45,142 nucleotides of DNA. Origin: Bacteroidaceae bacterium (lineage in GTDB: Bacteria > Bacteroidota > Bacteroidia > Bacteroidales > Bacteroidaceae). The position numbers and the translations under genes were made by a program. Of this stretch, positions 8,428 through 17,692 are shown in pieces. The DNA lies in NCBI GenBank assembly GCA_016302965.1, contig JAEDMP010000010.1:1-45142 (forward strand), read 5' to 3'. Every line of letters begins with the position of its first letter. The first letter of the stretch is position 1. Under the pieces are notes generated by a model. That model was not told the DNA's origin. It ran no database searches and worked only from the letters and a program-made list of their open reading frames with translations.

Positions 8428-9141
8428 CTATGGTTTTTGTGTAGTGACGGTACTGGCTGCGCGCGGACGGGCTGCCTGGCGTACAGGAACTTGCGGGACA
8501 ACAGCAGTGTCAGTCTGGACAGTATCGGCGGGGGTGGCTCCATCGTCCTCCATGTCCGACTTGTCGAAGGAGCCTTTGGAGTTGGACACCGTATAGCGCG
8601 TCATGCGCTCATCGCTGCGGAAATAAGTGCCTTGGAGGGTGCGCTCAGGAGTAACCAGACGGGAGAGACAATGGGAGTAGAGCTCATGGGTGTAACCATC
8701 CCAAAAGAGCTCCTCACTCGTAAAGATAAGTCCCTCCATATTTTTAACGCGCACGCGCCCGCGTAATTCCCAAAGGTTTTGCTGGTTGTAATACCATGCG
8801 GTATCTGCCTGCACATACAGCTGAACATGAAACTGCTCGTCGAACTGCTCAAGGAAGATGCCTTTGATAAAAGTCCAACGGTTGGGCTGACGAACCGTGT
8901 TGACATCCCAACGTTCTGCCACAATCCGATACTTGATGACACCGGAATCCGAAATGAGGGTATTGACACCATAGCTGGTCATCATCGAGACTGAGTCACG
9001 ATCATGTATGGCAGGGGCAATATGTTCCTTGCCCTCCTCACATGAAGAGAGCAAGACAGCAATGAGAAAGGCGGCGGCACCAAGCACACACCGCACTTTT
9101 TCACATCTGCGAAATCTGTTCTGTTTTACCTCACCTTCCAT
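8428..9141 (-). CDS. lptC: LPS export protein LptC (lipoprotein form)
   Basis: This 237-residue protein has a lipoprotein signal peptide: basic N-terminus, hydrophobic AAAFLIAVL, lipobox LLSSC. It then shows the LptC/OstA-like beta pattern: SVSMMTSYGVNTLISDSGVI, WTFIKGIFLEQFD, VQADTAWYYNQQNLWELRGR, VRVKNMEGLIFTSEELFWD. LptC bridges the inner-membrane LptBFG transporter to periplasmic LptA. Unlike enterobacterial LptC it appears to be lipid-anchored rather than having an uncleaved membrane helix, which is usual in Bacteroidetes. A Pro/Ala-rich tail of ~40 residues follows the domain. It overlaps the end of the upstream outer-membrane protein gene by 16 bases and precedes the CorC-like gene by 3. 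Confidence 0.85.
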   Translation of the reverse strand: MEGEVKQNRFRRCEKVRCVLGAAAFLIAVLLSSCEEGKEHIAPAIHDRDSVSMMTSYGVNTLISDSGVIKYRIVAERWDVNTVRQPNRWTFIKGIFLEQFDEQFHVQLYVQADTAWYYNQQNLWELRGRVRVKNMEGLIFTSEELFWDGYTHELYSHCLSRLVTPERTLQGTYFRSDERMTRYTVSNSKGSFDKSDMEDDGATPADTVQTDTAVVPQVPVRQAARPRAASTVTTQKP

Positions 9142-10412
9142 TTCTTAAACCAAGCCTCATTGAAGGTGATGCCGATATTCACACGGAAAGTGTTCTCCGT
9201 AATCAGGTCTTGAGCAGAGGAACGCTGCCACTGGCCGCTGATATTGAGCAATGAACGGCCATTGTGTACGTTCTGGATGGGTATACCCAGACCCAGGCTC
9301 ACGCTGTATTCCTTGGGACCATCGTGACCATTAACCTTGATATAGGGAGATGCATAAGACGCACCAAAACGATAACGGATGCGGCGGATGAGATATTTGC
9401 TGGTGAGATTGGGAATCCACTCGCCTCCAAAGGTAAGACGGGTGCGGTCGGCATATAAACCGGAACGCTTGAGGTAATTGCCGTTGGTGGCATCCACCTC
9501 TGGCCCCTTCTCGCCACTCCACTTCTGCAGCTGCCAGTCAAATCCAAGCAGAAGCTTGCGGCCATGTTGCCAGCTGACACCTGCACCAAAGGTGGCGGGA
9601 ATACTGTGAGCATCCGACACGCTGACCGTATCAAGCAAAGTGGTGCTCGTCTCTGTGTTGGAAGAACTCTGAACCATATAGGCTGTGTTGCCCAAATTGT
9701 GACCCATGCCATAGGTTGCACCAAACGTAAAGGTCTCTCCCGGAAGGAGTTCACGCTGATACTGAACGCCAAAGTCCAACTTGTAACTGTTGATATGGGA
9801 TTTATAGTTGCGAGAGATAGTGTTGACATAACTGTCGGTATTGCTCACCGTGATACTCTTGTCATAACTTCCCCACAAATAGGAGAAATTGGCTCCCACG
9901 GAGAGTCCTTTCATCACCTCGTAGCCGGCTCCGAGATAGGCCTGATGGATGCCACCCGAACCATTGTGGGTCTCAGTGGAATAGGATGAGGAAGTTCCGA
10001 CCTTTTCCATAGACGCATAGTTATAGCCGATATTGGTGAATGGCACAATACCCACACTCACACCCAAACGAGGCAGAGCGCGGAAACAGGCTGTGATATA
10101 TTCAAAATCGGCATTGCTGGCATTCACCTTATTGCCTCCTTCCTTGAAATTGGTCACCTGTCCGGAAAGTCCGGCATCGATAATCATCGTGAAAGAGTCG
10201 ACCGCGGAATAGGAGGCGGGGTTGAGGAAGTTGACTTGGTTGGAACGACGGAGGCCCAATGCCAACCCGTCCATACCGCGGTTGAAACCCTGAGCCTGAC
10301 TGGATAATACGCCAAGGCCGTACTGGCTATAAGGAGAATTAGTACCACTCTGTGCCTGCGCCCCAAGGGTAAAGGCACTCATCAAGGTGAGGATGGAAAA
10401 TAGTTTCTTCAT
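9126..10412 (-). CDS. Outer-membrane beta-barrel protein, FadL-like, function unknown
   Basis: The 428-residue protein has a signal peptide (FSILTLMSAFTLGAQAQSG) followed by alternating amphipathic strands typical of an outer-membrane barrel (for example LGVSVGIVPFTNIGYNYAS, SYKLDFGVQYQRELLPGETF, RLTFGGEWIPNLTSKYLI). Early features such as SPYSQYGLGVLSSQAQGFNR and VNFLNPASYSAVDSF resemble the start of OMPP1/FadL-type transport barrels. It ends in a short basic tail. The ATG overlaps the coaX stop codon (ATGA) and the 3' end overlaps lptC by 16 bases, tying it to LPS export and envelope assembly. Substrate unknown. Confidence 0.75.
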   Translation of the reverse strand: MKKLFSILTLMSAFTLGAQAQSGTNSPYSQYGLGVLSSQAQGFNRGMDGLALGLRRSNQVNFLNPASYSAVDSFTMIIDAGLSGQVTNFKEGGNKVNASNADFEYITACFRALPRLGVSVGIVPFTNIGYNYASMEKVGTSSSYSTETHNGSGGIHQAYLGAGYEVMKGLSVGANFSYLWGSYDKSITVSNTDSYVNTISRNYKSHINSYKLDFGVQYQRELLPGETFTFGATYGMGHNLGNTAYMVQSSSNTETSTTLLDTVSVSDAHSIPATFGAGVSWQHGRKLLLGFDWQLQKWSGEKGPEVDATNGNYLKRSGLYADRTRLTFGGEWIPNLTSKYLIRRIRYRFGASYASPYIKVNGHDGPKEYSVSLGLGIPIQNVHNGRSLLNISGQWQRSSAQDLITENTFRVNIGITFNEAWFKKWKVR

Positions 10413-11152
10413 GAATTAATTTTTCTTTCTTCATTGTAAAGGAGAACGCGATTCAGGCCCTTGGGCACAATGAAATCGTCTGCAAAGATGCACTTTTTTT
10501 CTGAAATGTGCAAATTCAGGTGCACGCCTCCGGTCAAATATACGTAAAGATTGGGATATTTTAATAAAAAATCACGTATGTAGCCGTCTATCTCATACTC
10601 GATTCCACGCAAAACGCCACTGCGGATGGCTGTCTCAGTGGAATGACCCATGAGAGGAGTGTCGCCACGCCGCTCCACCAAAGGCAACGAGGAGGTGAAC
10701 TGATGGAGGGAGTTGAATCGGATGGTGGGACCAGGGGAGATATTGCCCCCAAGATAGTGACCACGGGAATCAACAAAGTCGTAGGTGATACAGGTACCGA
10801 TATCTATGACGAGCACCTCGTGCCCCTCATGCTGGCAATAGGCACCGATGGCTGCTGCAAGACGGTCGGCTCCGAGGGTGGACGGGGTGGCATAGTCGTT
10901 GACAAGGGGAACTGGGGTTACGCCCGGCACAAGCTGCATCAGTGGAAAAGGAAGCGAGAAGAGCTGCCGTTGCAGTTCCTCAGACAGGGAAACCACAGAA
11001 GACAGGATGCCCCGACGGAAAGGATATTGGGCACAAAACCCCTCGAGCAATGACAAATCACCAGTATCCATCCGGCGCTCCTCGACAGGCTCAAGACCGT
11101 CGAAAGCGACCAGCTTGGTGCAGGTATTTCCTATGTCGATTATCAGATTCAT
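10409..11152 (-). CDS. coaX: Type III pantothenate kinase
   Basis: This 247-residue protein catalyses the first step of coenzyme A synthesis, ATP-dependent phosphorylation of pantothenate. It has the ASKHA-fold motifs of CoaX: phosphate loop LIIDIGNTCTK at residues 3-13, YATPSTLGADRLAAAIGA, LVIDIGTCITYDFVD, GGNISPGPTIRFNSLH, and VYLTGGVHLNL. The start is the ATG at 11152, because the family begins with this loop; an upstream in-frame codon at 11179 would add nine unlikely residues. It is the first gene of the - strand envelope run; its stop overlaps the next start by 4 bases. Confidence 0.93.
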   Translation of the reverse strand: MNLIIDIGNTCTKLVAFDGLEPVEERRMDTGDLSLLEGFCAQYPFRRGILSSVVSLSEELQRQLFSLPFPLMQLVPGVTPVPLVNDYATPSTLGADRLAAAIGAYCQHEGHEVLVIDIGTCITYDFVDSRGHYLGGNISPGPTIRFNSLHQFTSSLPLVERRGDTPLMGHSTETAIRSGVLRGIEYEIDGYIRDFLLKYPNLYVYLTGGVHLNLHISEKKCIFADDFIVPKGLNRVLLYNEERKINS

Positions 11153-11176
11153 CTTCGTTATTTGGATTATCGGGTG

Positions 11177-11184
11177 CAAAATTA
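11177..11184 (-). promoter_or_regulatory. Putative -7 box for the coaX operon
   Basis: On the - strand this reads TAATTTTG (TAnnTTTG consensus), 24 bases before the coaX ATG, giving a leader under 20 bases. No good TTTG is seen at the expected -33 distance, so confidence is low. Confidence 0.35.
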
Positions 11185-11229
11185 TTGAAAAAAAATGAGA
11201 TAATACGCCTAAAACTAAGAAAAAGACTG

Positions 11230-11237
11230 TAATTTTG
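11230..11237 (+). promoter_or_regulatory. Putative -7 box for the DUF4105 gene
   Basis: TAATTTTG lies 13 bases before the ATG at 11251, identical to the box facing the other way at 11184-11177. The predicted leader is only about 10 bases. A -33 element is not evident. Confidence 0.35.
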
Positions 11238-11250
11238 CATTGTGAAACGA

Positions 11251-12504
11251 ATGAAACATCAATTTATCGGCTTTTTGGGGGTTGTCTGCGCCTTTTTGCT
11301 GGCAACACTCCCCTCTTTTGCCCAACCGCTCCAACCCGAAGACGCACTGACACCGGAGGCAGCAGAACCAGACCCCATCACCGTGAGCCTGCTCACCTGC
11401 TCGCCATCCGACAAAGAAGTGTACACCCTCTTCGGACATACCGCCATCCGACTGCAGGACAGGAGGACGGGCGACGACTGGGCGTTCAACTATGGCGTAT
11501 TCAATTTCAACAAACCCTTTTTCGCATTGCGCTTCCTCTTCGGTATCACCGACTACGAGCTGGGCGTGATTCCCTACGAGCTCTTCGTGCGGGAATATCA
11601 GAGGATGGGAAGGGGCATCGTGGAGCAGCGTATCCAGATGACTACGGAAGAGAAATGGGCCATCAGGGAGGCATTGGCCCGAAACTACAACACGGACCGC
11701 ATCTACAGGTACAACTTCCTGACCAACAATTGTACCACCAAGGCACGCGACATGATTGACCGCTGCATCGGTGGCAGCATCAACTACCGGCAACAACGCC
11801 CGGCAAGCCTCAGTTACAGGGAGATGGTACGCGAGTGTACCAAAGGCCACCCCTGGATTACCTTTACGAATGACATCTGCTTAGGACTGACGGCCGACCA
11901 ACCTACCAACATCGGCCAACAGCAGTTCCTGCCGAACCACCTGATGCAGGATTTCGAAAAGGCTACCGTCACCCGTGAAGGACAGACGTCGGCGAGCAGG
12001 TTGGTAGAAGAAACCATCCACGTCCTATCCCCTCAAAAGGAGAGCACCCCCAATGGCTTTACCCCTACCCCATCCCACCTCTTCGGACTGCTGCTGGTCA
12101 TATCGCTCATCATCGCCGCCATTGAGAGGAAGAGGCAACAGGTGTGCCGCGTTTGGGATGCCCTGCTCTTTACCCCATTGGCCATTTGCGGCATCCTGAT
12201 GCTGGCACTCTTCTGCTCCCAGCATCCCACCACGAGCACCAACCTGCAGATTCTGCTTGTCTCACCCCTTATCGTTTTCTTCCTGCCATCCATCTACCGA
12301 AACAAGACGAGCAGATTCTGGAAAATAGAGACCATACTGCTGGTTTTATTCTTATTCGGCAGTTGTTTTCAGGATTATGCGGAAGGAACCCTGTTTTTGG
12401 CACAATCTTTGCTAACAAGATGTTATATCCACCGCAAAGCCATCATCGGCCATCACCAAGACGGAAAGAATGGGGATAAAACGCCCCAAGGACGAACCAT
12501 TTAA
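11251..12504 (+). CDS. DUF4105 (Lnb N-terminal-domain-like) membrane protein
   Basis: The 417-residue protein has a signal peptide (GFLGVVCAFLLATLPSFAQ) and a periplasmic DUF4105 domain: VSLLTCSPSDKEVYTLFGHT with a conserved His, WAFNYGVFNFNKPFF, YELGVIPYELF, and the LTNNCTTKARDMID motif with a conserved Cys. His and Cys are the residues expected for the papain-like Lnb fold (lipoprotein intramolecular transacylase). About four C-terminal membrane helices follow (LFGLLLVISLIIAAIE, LAICGILMLALFC, ILLVSPLIVFFLP, ILLVLFLFGSCF). The role here is not proven; acyl transfer on lipoproteins is an inference from the Lnb family. I prefer the ATG at 11251 over the GTG at 11242. It ends 37 bases before the next ATG. 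Confidence 0.82.
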   Translation: MKHQFIGFLGVVCAFLLATLPSFAQPLQPEDALTPEAAEPDPITVSLLTCSPSDKEVYTLFGHTAIRLQDRRTGDDWAFNYGVFNFNKPFFALRFLFGITDYELGVIPYELFVREYQRMGRGIVEQRIQMTTEEKWAIREALARNYNTDRIYRYNFLTNNCTTKARDMIDRCIGGSINYRQQRPASLSYREMVRECTKGHPWITFTNDICLGLTADQPTNIGQQQFLPNHLMQDFEKATVTREGQTSASRLVEETIHVLSPQKESTPNGFTPTPSHLFGLLLVISLIIAAIERKRQQVCRVWDALLFTPLAICGILMLALFCSQHPTTSTNLQILLVSPLIVFFLPSIYRNKTSRFWKIETILLVLFLFGSCFQDYAEGTLFLAQSLLTRCYIHRKAIIGHHQDGKNGDKTPQGRTI

Positions 12505-12541
12505 GAAACAGAAAGACAACAGAAAGACAACAGAAAGACTC

Positions 12542-14119
12542 ATGAACCACAGACAAATCAAGACGCTGGCCTTCCTGTCAACCCTGCTCGCATCGCTGCA
12601 GGCACAGGGACAGCTGCTGCAGACTCCGCCCAAACTGGTCATCACCATTGCCATCGACCAGTTGCGCACCGACTATCTGGAAGCCTTTACCCCACTGTAT
12701 GGCGACAAGGGATTCAGACTGCTGATGAACGAAGGTCTCGTCTATACCAATGCCTCCTACTCCTTTGCCAATATCGACAGAGCCTCGTCGATAGCCAATA
12801 TCTCAACAGGAACTACACCTTATTATAATAGTATCGTGGGAGCACGATGGCTCGACAGGGAGACACTGCGCCCCGTGTATTGTGTGGAAGACGGCAAATA
12901 CCCCGGCATACAGACCAACGACAAGTCATCACCACAGAAACTCAGCACCTCCACCATCGGTGACGAACTGAAAGTGGCCACGGCAGGCAAGGCACTGGTC
13001 TACTCGATAGCGCCCTTTAGGGAAGCCGCCGTGCTCGGTGCCGGACATGCCGCCGACGGCGCATTATGGATTGACGACAACAACGGAAGCTGGTGCAGCT
13101 CACAATACTACACCCAGGGAGGCAAGAAATGGATGAAGGAGATTGACAAGATGCAATCGCCCAACTCCTTCGTCGACCATCTGGAATGGGAACCCATCAA
13201 CCAGGTATCGGGGAGTTTCAGTTATTTCATGAGCGGAGGACCGCAAAAGCCTTTCAAACATAAGTTTACGAGCATACGAAAATACCGTGAATACAAGACA
13301 AGTGCACTCGTGAACACTCATATCACCGACATGGCGCTGAAATGTATTGACGGCAACGAAATGGGAGCCGACGGCATCTCAGACATGCTCAACCTCACTT
13401 ACTATGCAGGCACCTTCGACCACCGGTCCATCACGGAATGCGGCATGGAACTGCAAGACACCTACGTGAGACTCGACCGGGAGATTGAACGGCTGATGAA
13501 GAGTGTGGAAGACCGGGTGGGCAAAGGAAAAGTGCTCTTTGTCGTGACCAGCACGGGGTACAGCGACGGCGAGTGTACCCAGTATGCAAAGTATAACGTA
13601 CCCGTAGGCACCTTCTATATCAGCCGGACCGCCAACCTGCTGAACATGTATTTCGGAGCTCTTTATGGACAGGGGAAATATGTGGATGCCTGCTTCAATA
13701 CGGAAATTTATCTCAACCACAAATTTTTAGAGGAAAAACGCATCAACCTGGCGGAAGCCACCCGACTTGCGCAGGAGTTTGTGTGCCTTATGTCGGGCGT
13801 GAGAAACGTATACAGCGGACAGCAACTCATGCTCAACGTGAGCGACCTGACCGCCAAAGTGAGAAACGGATACCATGCCGAGCGAAACGGTGACATCATC
13901 ATTGAGGTATCGCCAGGATGGAACATCTACAACGAAGACAACCTCGAAAGCCAGACCTCAAGGCTCTCGTTCATCCCCTTCCCCATCATCCTCTACGGAG
14001 CCAACGTGAAGGCGGAACGGGTGTCACAACCCGTTTCGGTAGACCGCATCGCGCCTACCATTGCCAAAAGTATCAGAATCAGAGCACCCAACGCATGCGT
14101 GTCGGACGCACTGTTCTAA
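12542..14119 (+). CDS. Secreted alkaline-phosphatase-superfamily protein, apparently catalytically degenerate
   Basis: The 525-residue protein has a signal peptide (TLAFLSTLLASLQAQG) and the overall layout of Bacteroidetes PafA-type phosphatases: PPKLVITIAIDQLRTDYLEA, GFRLLMNEGL, STGTTPYYNSIVGARWLD, LQDTYVRLDREIERLM. Asp39 (first metal ligand) is kept. By ungapped comparison with the PafA pattern as I remember it, the nucleophile Thr is Arg80, the following Asn is Ala101, and the DHG metal site reads TSTGYSD, so most metal and catalytic residues are lost. It is probably a structural or binding protein rather than an enzyme. The ATG at 12542 is preferred over 12470, as it puts the signal peptide at the N-terminus. 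It sits between the DUF4105 gene and secA. Confidence 0.8.
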   Translation: MNHRQIKTLAFLSTLLASLQAQGQLLQTPPKLVITIAIDQLRTDYLEAFTPLYGDKGFRLLMNEGLVYTNASYSFANIDRASSIANISTGTTPYYNSIVGARWLDRETLRPVYCVEDGKYPGIQTNDKSSPQKLSTSTIGDELKVATAGKALVYSIAPFREAAVLGAGHAADGALWIDDNNGSWCSSQYYTQGGKKWMKEIDKMQSPNSFVDHLEWEPINQVSGSFSYFMSGGPQKPFKHKFTSIRKYREYKTSALVNTHITDMALKCIDGNEMGADGISDMLNLTYYAGTFDHRSITECGMELQDTYVRLDREIERLMKSVEDRVGKGKVLFVVTSTGYSDGECTQYAKYNVPVGTFYISRTANLLNMYFGALYGQGKYVDACFNTEIYLNHKFLEEKRINLAEATRLAQEFVCLMSGVRNVYSGQQLMLNVSDLTAKVRNGYHAERNGDIIIEVSPGWNIYNEDNLESQTSRLSFIPFPIILYGANVKAERVSQPVSVDRIAPTIAKSIRIRAPNACVSDALF

Positions 14120-14228
14120 CCCATCCTTTTGCAGGGGATGACAACGGAACAGGTCGTCCTTCATGAAAAAAACATCCGAAAATGGCAAGATTATGGCCAT
14201 AAACATGAGATAATTACAATAAAATGAG

Positions 14229-14236
14229 TACCTTTG
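14229..14236 (+). promoter_or_regulatory. Putative -7 box for secA
   Basis: TACCTTTG matches TAnnTTTG and sits 90 bases before the secA ATG. A convincing -33 TTTG is not seen. The rest of 14120-14326 contains no other recognisable element. Confidence 0.35.
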
Positions 14237-14326
14237 CAGCCAATAAGACTTTTCCGGCAAACGGGAAACCTGCAAGAATCACTCATCAAGACAAATAACA
14301 ACAGAAGAAAAAAAAGAAAACCATAT

Positions 14327-17300
14327 ATGAATCTGACCAAATTTTTGAAGTCGCTCTTCGGCGACAAGTCGACACGCGACATGAAACTTATCCAGCCGTT
14401 CGTGGAGAAGGTGAAAGCCATCTCTCCCACCATTGAGAAGCTGGACAATGATGCCCTGAGAAAAAGAACCCAGGAAATCAGACAACACATCCAGGAGGCA
14501 GCAAGCGAAAAGAAAAAGCAGATTGCCGAACTGAAAGAAAAAATTGAAGACACGCCGATCGATGAGCGAGAACACCTCTTCTCACAAATCGACAAACTGG
14601 AAAAAGAGGTGCTCGATATCTTTGAGAAAGAGCTCAACCAAGCCATGACCGAGGTGTATGCCATCGTCAAGGAGACTGCAAGACGATTTGCTCAGCAGGA
14701 GGAAACCGTAGTGACCGCCAACGAGTTTGACCGGTTACTCGCTTCCAACCCCAAAAATGACTTCATCACCATCCAAGGCGACAAAGCCATCTATCACAAC
14801 CACTGGACAGCCGGCGGCAACGACCTGAAATGGGAGATGGTGCACTATGACGTGCAACTCTTCGGTGGCGTGGTGCTACACCAAGGAAAGATTGCGGAAA
14901 TGGCTACCGGTGAAGGTAAAACGCTCGTGGCTACCCTGCCTGTATTCCTCAATGCACTGACCGGCAATGGTGTGCATGTGGTGACAGTGAACGACTATCT
15001 GGCCAAGCGTGACTCCGAATGGATGGGACCACTCTATATGTTCCACGGACTATCGGTGGATTGTATCGACAAGCACCAGCCTAACTCTGACGCACGCCGC
15101 AGAGCTTACCGGGCCGATATCACCTTCGGAACCAACAACGAGTTCGGTTTCGACTATCTGCGCGACAATATGGCCAACTCGCCTGAAGACCTCGTACAGA
15201 GAGCACACAACTATGCCATCGTCGACGAGGTGGACTCGGTGCTCATCGACGATGCCCGTACGCCGCTCATCATCTCTGGTCCGGTGCCCAAAGGCGAAAA
15301 CCAGATGTTTGAGGAATACCAGCCGCTGGTAGAGAGTCTCGTAGACGTGCAACGCAAACTCGCTACACAACTGCTCGCAGATGCCAAGCAGAAGATTGCC
15401 GAGGGACGCAGCAAGGAGGACCAACAACTGCTCGACGAGGGATTCCTCTCGCTCTATCGCTCCCACAAGGCTCTGCCCAAGAACAAGCCGCTCATCAAAT
15501 TCCTCTCGGAAGAGGGTATCAAAGCCGGCATGCTCAAGACCGAAGAGTTCTACATGGAGAACAACAACAAGAAGATGCCACAGTGTGTGGCTCCACTCTA
15601 CTTCGTTGTGGACGAAAAACTCAACTCCTGTGACCTCACCGACAAGGGTACGGAATGGCTCGCCAAGAAGGTGAACGACCGCGCACTCTTCGTGCTGCCC
15701 GACATCGCTTCGCAACTCTCGGCACTGGAAAACGAAAAAGGATTGACCGACCAACAACGTCTGGACAAAAAGGACGCCCTGCTCAACTACTATGCCGTAC
15801 AGAGCGAACGCGTACACACGCTGCAACAACTGCTCAAGGCCTACACCATGTTCAACAAAGATGATGAATACGTGGTGATTGACGGTGAGGTGAAGATTGT
15901 GGACGAACAGACGGGACGTATCATGGAGGGAAGACGCTGGAGCGACGGACTGCATCAGGCCGTGGAGGCCAAGGAACATGTGAAGGTAGAAGCTGCCACA
16001 CAGACCTTTGCCACCATCACCCTGCAGAACTATTTCCGCATGTACCACAAACTGGCAGGTATGACCGGTACCGCTTCGACAGAGGCCGGCGAGTTCTGGG
16101 ATATCTACAAGCTGGACGTGGTGGAAATCCCCACCAACCGGCCCGTGGCAAGAGAAGACATGGACGACCGAGTGTACAAGACTGCACGCGAAAAATACAA
16201 TGCCGTCATCGATGAAATAGAGAAGATGCGCAACAGCGGACGCCCCACCCTCGTTGGTACAACCTCAGTGGAGATTTCAGAACTGCTCTCCAAGATGCTC
16301 AACATGAGGAAGATTCCACACCAGGTGCTCAACGCCAAACTCCACCAGAAAGAGGCCGACATCGTAGCCCTGGCCGGACAGAGCACCAACGGACTCGGTG
16401 CCGTGACCATCGCTACCAACATGGCCGGACGTGGTACCGACATCAAGTTGTCACCCGAGGTGAAGGCAGCAGGCGGTCTGGCCATCATCGGTACTGAACG
16501 CCATGAGAGCCGACGCGTTGACCGACAGTTGCGCGGACGTGCAGGACGACAGGGCGACCCAGGCTCTTCCGTATTCTACGTGTCACTTGAAGACAAACTC
16601 ATGCGACTCTTCGCTGCAGAACGCATCGCCCGAGTAATGGACCGACTGGGATTCGAAGAAGGAGAGCGCATCGAGAGTCCCATCGTTTCGAAGAGCATTG
16701 AGAAAGCACAAAAGAAAGTGGAAGAGAACAACTTCGGCATCCGAAAGAGACTGCTCGAATATGATGACGTGATGAACAAGCAGCGAACCGTCATCTACGA
16801 GAAGCGTCGCCACGCACTCATGGGAGAACGCATCGGAATGGACATCACCAATATCATCTGGGACCGTGTGGTGAGCATTATCGAAAAGAACGACTACGAA
16901 GGATGCAAGGAGGAATTCCTGCACCTCTTCTCCATGGAAGTGCCCTTCACACTGGACCAGTTCCTCGACATGAAGCACGACCAGCTGGAGGAGATGGCTT
17001 TCCAGCAGACCATGGAGGCTTTCAAACGCAAGACTGAACGCATACAGACTGTAGCATGGCCCATCATCTCACAAGTCTATGAAAATCAAGGCGCAATGTT
17101 TGAGCGCATCATGGTGCCCATCACGGACGGACGCCGCCTCTATAACGTCCCCTGCGACCTGGCCGAAGCATACAAGAGCGAATGCAAGAGTGTGGTGAAG
17201 CAGTTCCAGAAAATGATTCTGCTCCACATCATTGACGACTGCTGGAAGGAAAACCTCCGCGAGTTGGATGACCTGAAACACAGCGTACAGAACGCATCTT

Positions 17301-17671
17301 ATGAGCAAAAAGACCCCTTGCTCATCTTCAAACTCGAGAGCGTGAAACTCTTCGACAATATGGTCAATAATATGAACAACCGTATTGTCAGCATCCTCAT
17401 GCGGTGCGCTATTCCCGAACTGCAGCAGGCTCCACAACAGGCCGAACCCGAACCGCAGCCCCAACGCCCGCAGTATACGGAGAGTAAAGCCCCCACACAA
17501 CCCGAGGAACAGCTCACAGACCCGCAACAGCAGGCAGCAGCACAACAGGATACCCGCGAACGTCAGCCCCAGGCACCCATCGTCAAGGACAAGTTGCCCG
17601 GACGCAATGACCCCTGCCCCTGCGGTAGCGGAAAGAAATTCAAGAACTGCCATGGCAGAGGTTTGGTGTAA
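14327..17671 (+). CDS. secA: Preprotein translocase ATPase SecA
   Basis: This 1114-residue protein is the ATP-driven motor that pushes preproteins through SecYEG. Visible motifs are Walker A MATGEGKTL (residues 192-200), TVNDYLAKRDSEWMGPLY, DEVDSVLIDDARTPLIISG (from Asp300), RIMEGRRWSDGLHQAVEAKE, NMAGRGTDIKL and RQLRGRAGRQGDPGSS. A Gln/Pro-rich linker leads to the C-terminal zinc-binding SEC-C motif (Cys1097, Cys1099, Cys1108, His1109), which binds SecB or phospholipid in other bacteria. It is longer than E. coli SecA because of insertions in the preprotein-binding region (residues ~350-480), as is usual in Bacteroidetes. The start is the ATG before NLTKFLKSLFGDKS; upstream in-frame codons are non-family sequence. 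A TetR gene follows 21 bases after the stop. Confidence 0.98.
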   Translation: MNLTKFLKSLFGDKSTRDMKLIQPFVEKVKAISPTIEKLDNDALRKRTQEIRQHIQEAASEKKKQIAELKEKIEDTPIDEREHLFSQIDKLEKEVLDIFEKELNQAMTEVYAIVKETARRFAQQEETVVTANEFDRLLASNPKNDFITIQGDKAIYHNHWTAGGNDLKWEMVHYDVQLFGGVVLHQGKIAEMATGEGKTLVATLPVFLNALTGNGVHVVTVNDYLAKRDSEWMGPLYMFHGLSVDCIDKHQPNSDARRRAYRADITFGTNNEFGFDYLRDNMANSPEDLVQRAHNYAIVDEVDSVLIDDARTPLIISGPVPKGENQMFEEYQPLVESLVDVQRKLATQLLADAKQKIAEGRSKEDQQLLDEGFLSLYRSHKALPKNKPLIKFLSEEGIKAGMLKTEEFYMENNNKKMPQCVAPLYFVVDEKLNSCDLTDKGTEWLAKKVNDRALFVLPDIASQLSALENEKGLTDQQRLDKKDALLNYYAVQSERVHTLQQLLKAYTMFNKDDEYVVIDGEVKIVDEQTGRIMEGRRWSDGLHQAVEAKEHVKVEAATQTFATITLQNYFRMYHKLAGMTGTASTEAGEFWDIYKLDVVEIPTNRPVAREDMDDRVYKTAREKYNAVIDEIEKMRNSGRPTLVGTTSVEISELLSKMLNMRKIPHQVLNAKLHQKEADIVALAGQSTNGLGAVTIATNMAGRGTDIKLSPEVKAAGGLAIIGTERHESRRVDRQLRGRAGRQGDPGSSVFYVSLEDKLMRLFAAERIARVMDRLGFEEGERIESPIVSKSIEKAQKKVEENNFGIRKRLLEYDDVMNKQRTVIYEKRRHALMGERIGMDITNIIWDRVVSIIEKNDYEGCKEEFLHLFSMEVPFTLDQFLDMKHDQLEEMAFQQTMEAFKRKTERIQTVAWPIISQVYENQGAMFERIMVPITDGRRLYNVPCDLAEAYKSECKSVVKQFQKMILLHIIDDCWKENLRELDDLKHSVQNASYEQKDPLLIFKLESVKLFDNMVNNMNNRIVSILMRCAIPELQQAPQQAEPEPQPQRPQYTESKAPTQPEEQLTDPQQQAAAQQDTRERQPQAPIVKDKLPGRNDPCPCGSGKKFKNCHGRGLV

Positions 17672-17692
17672 TCACCCCTAAGACAGAAAGTG

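Noticed and set aside
15050..16048. 332-codon - strand open frame inside secA
   Set aside because: Antisense to conserved SecA motifs, rich in His and Val as expected of a reversed coding strand.
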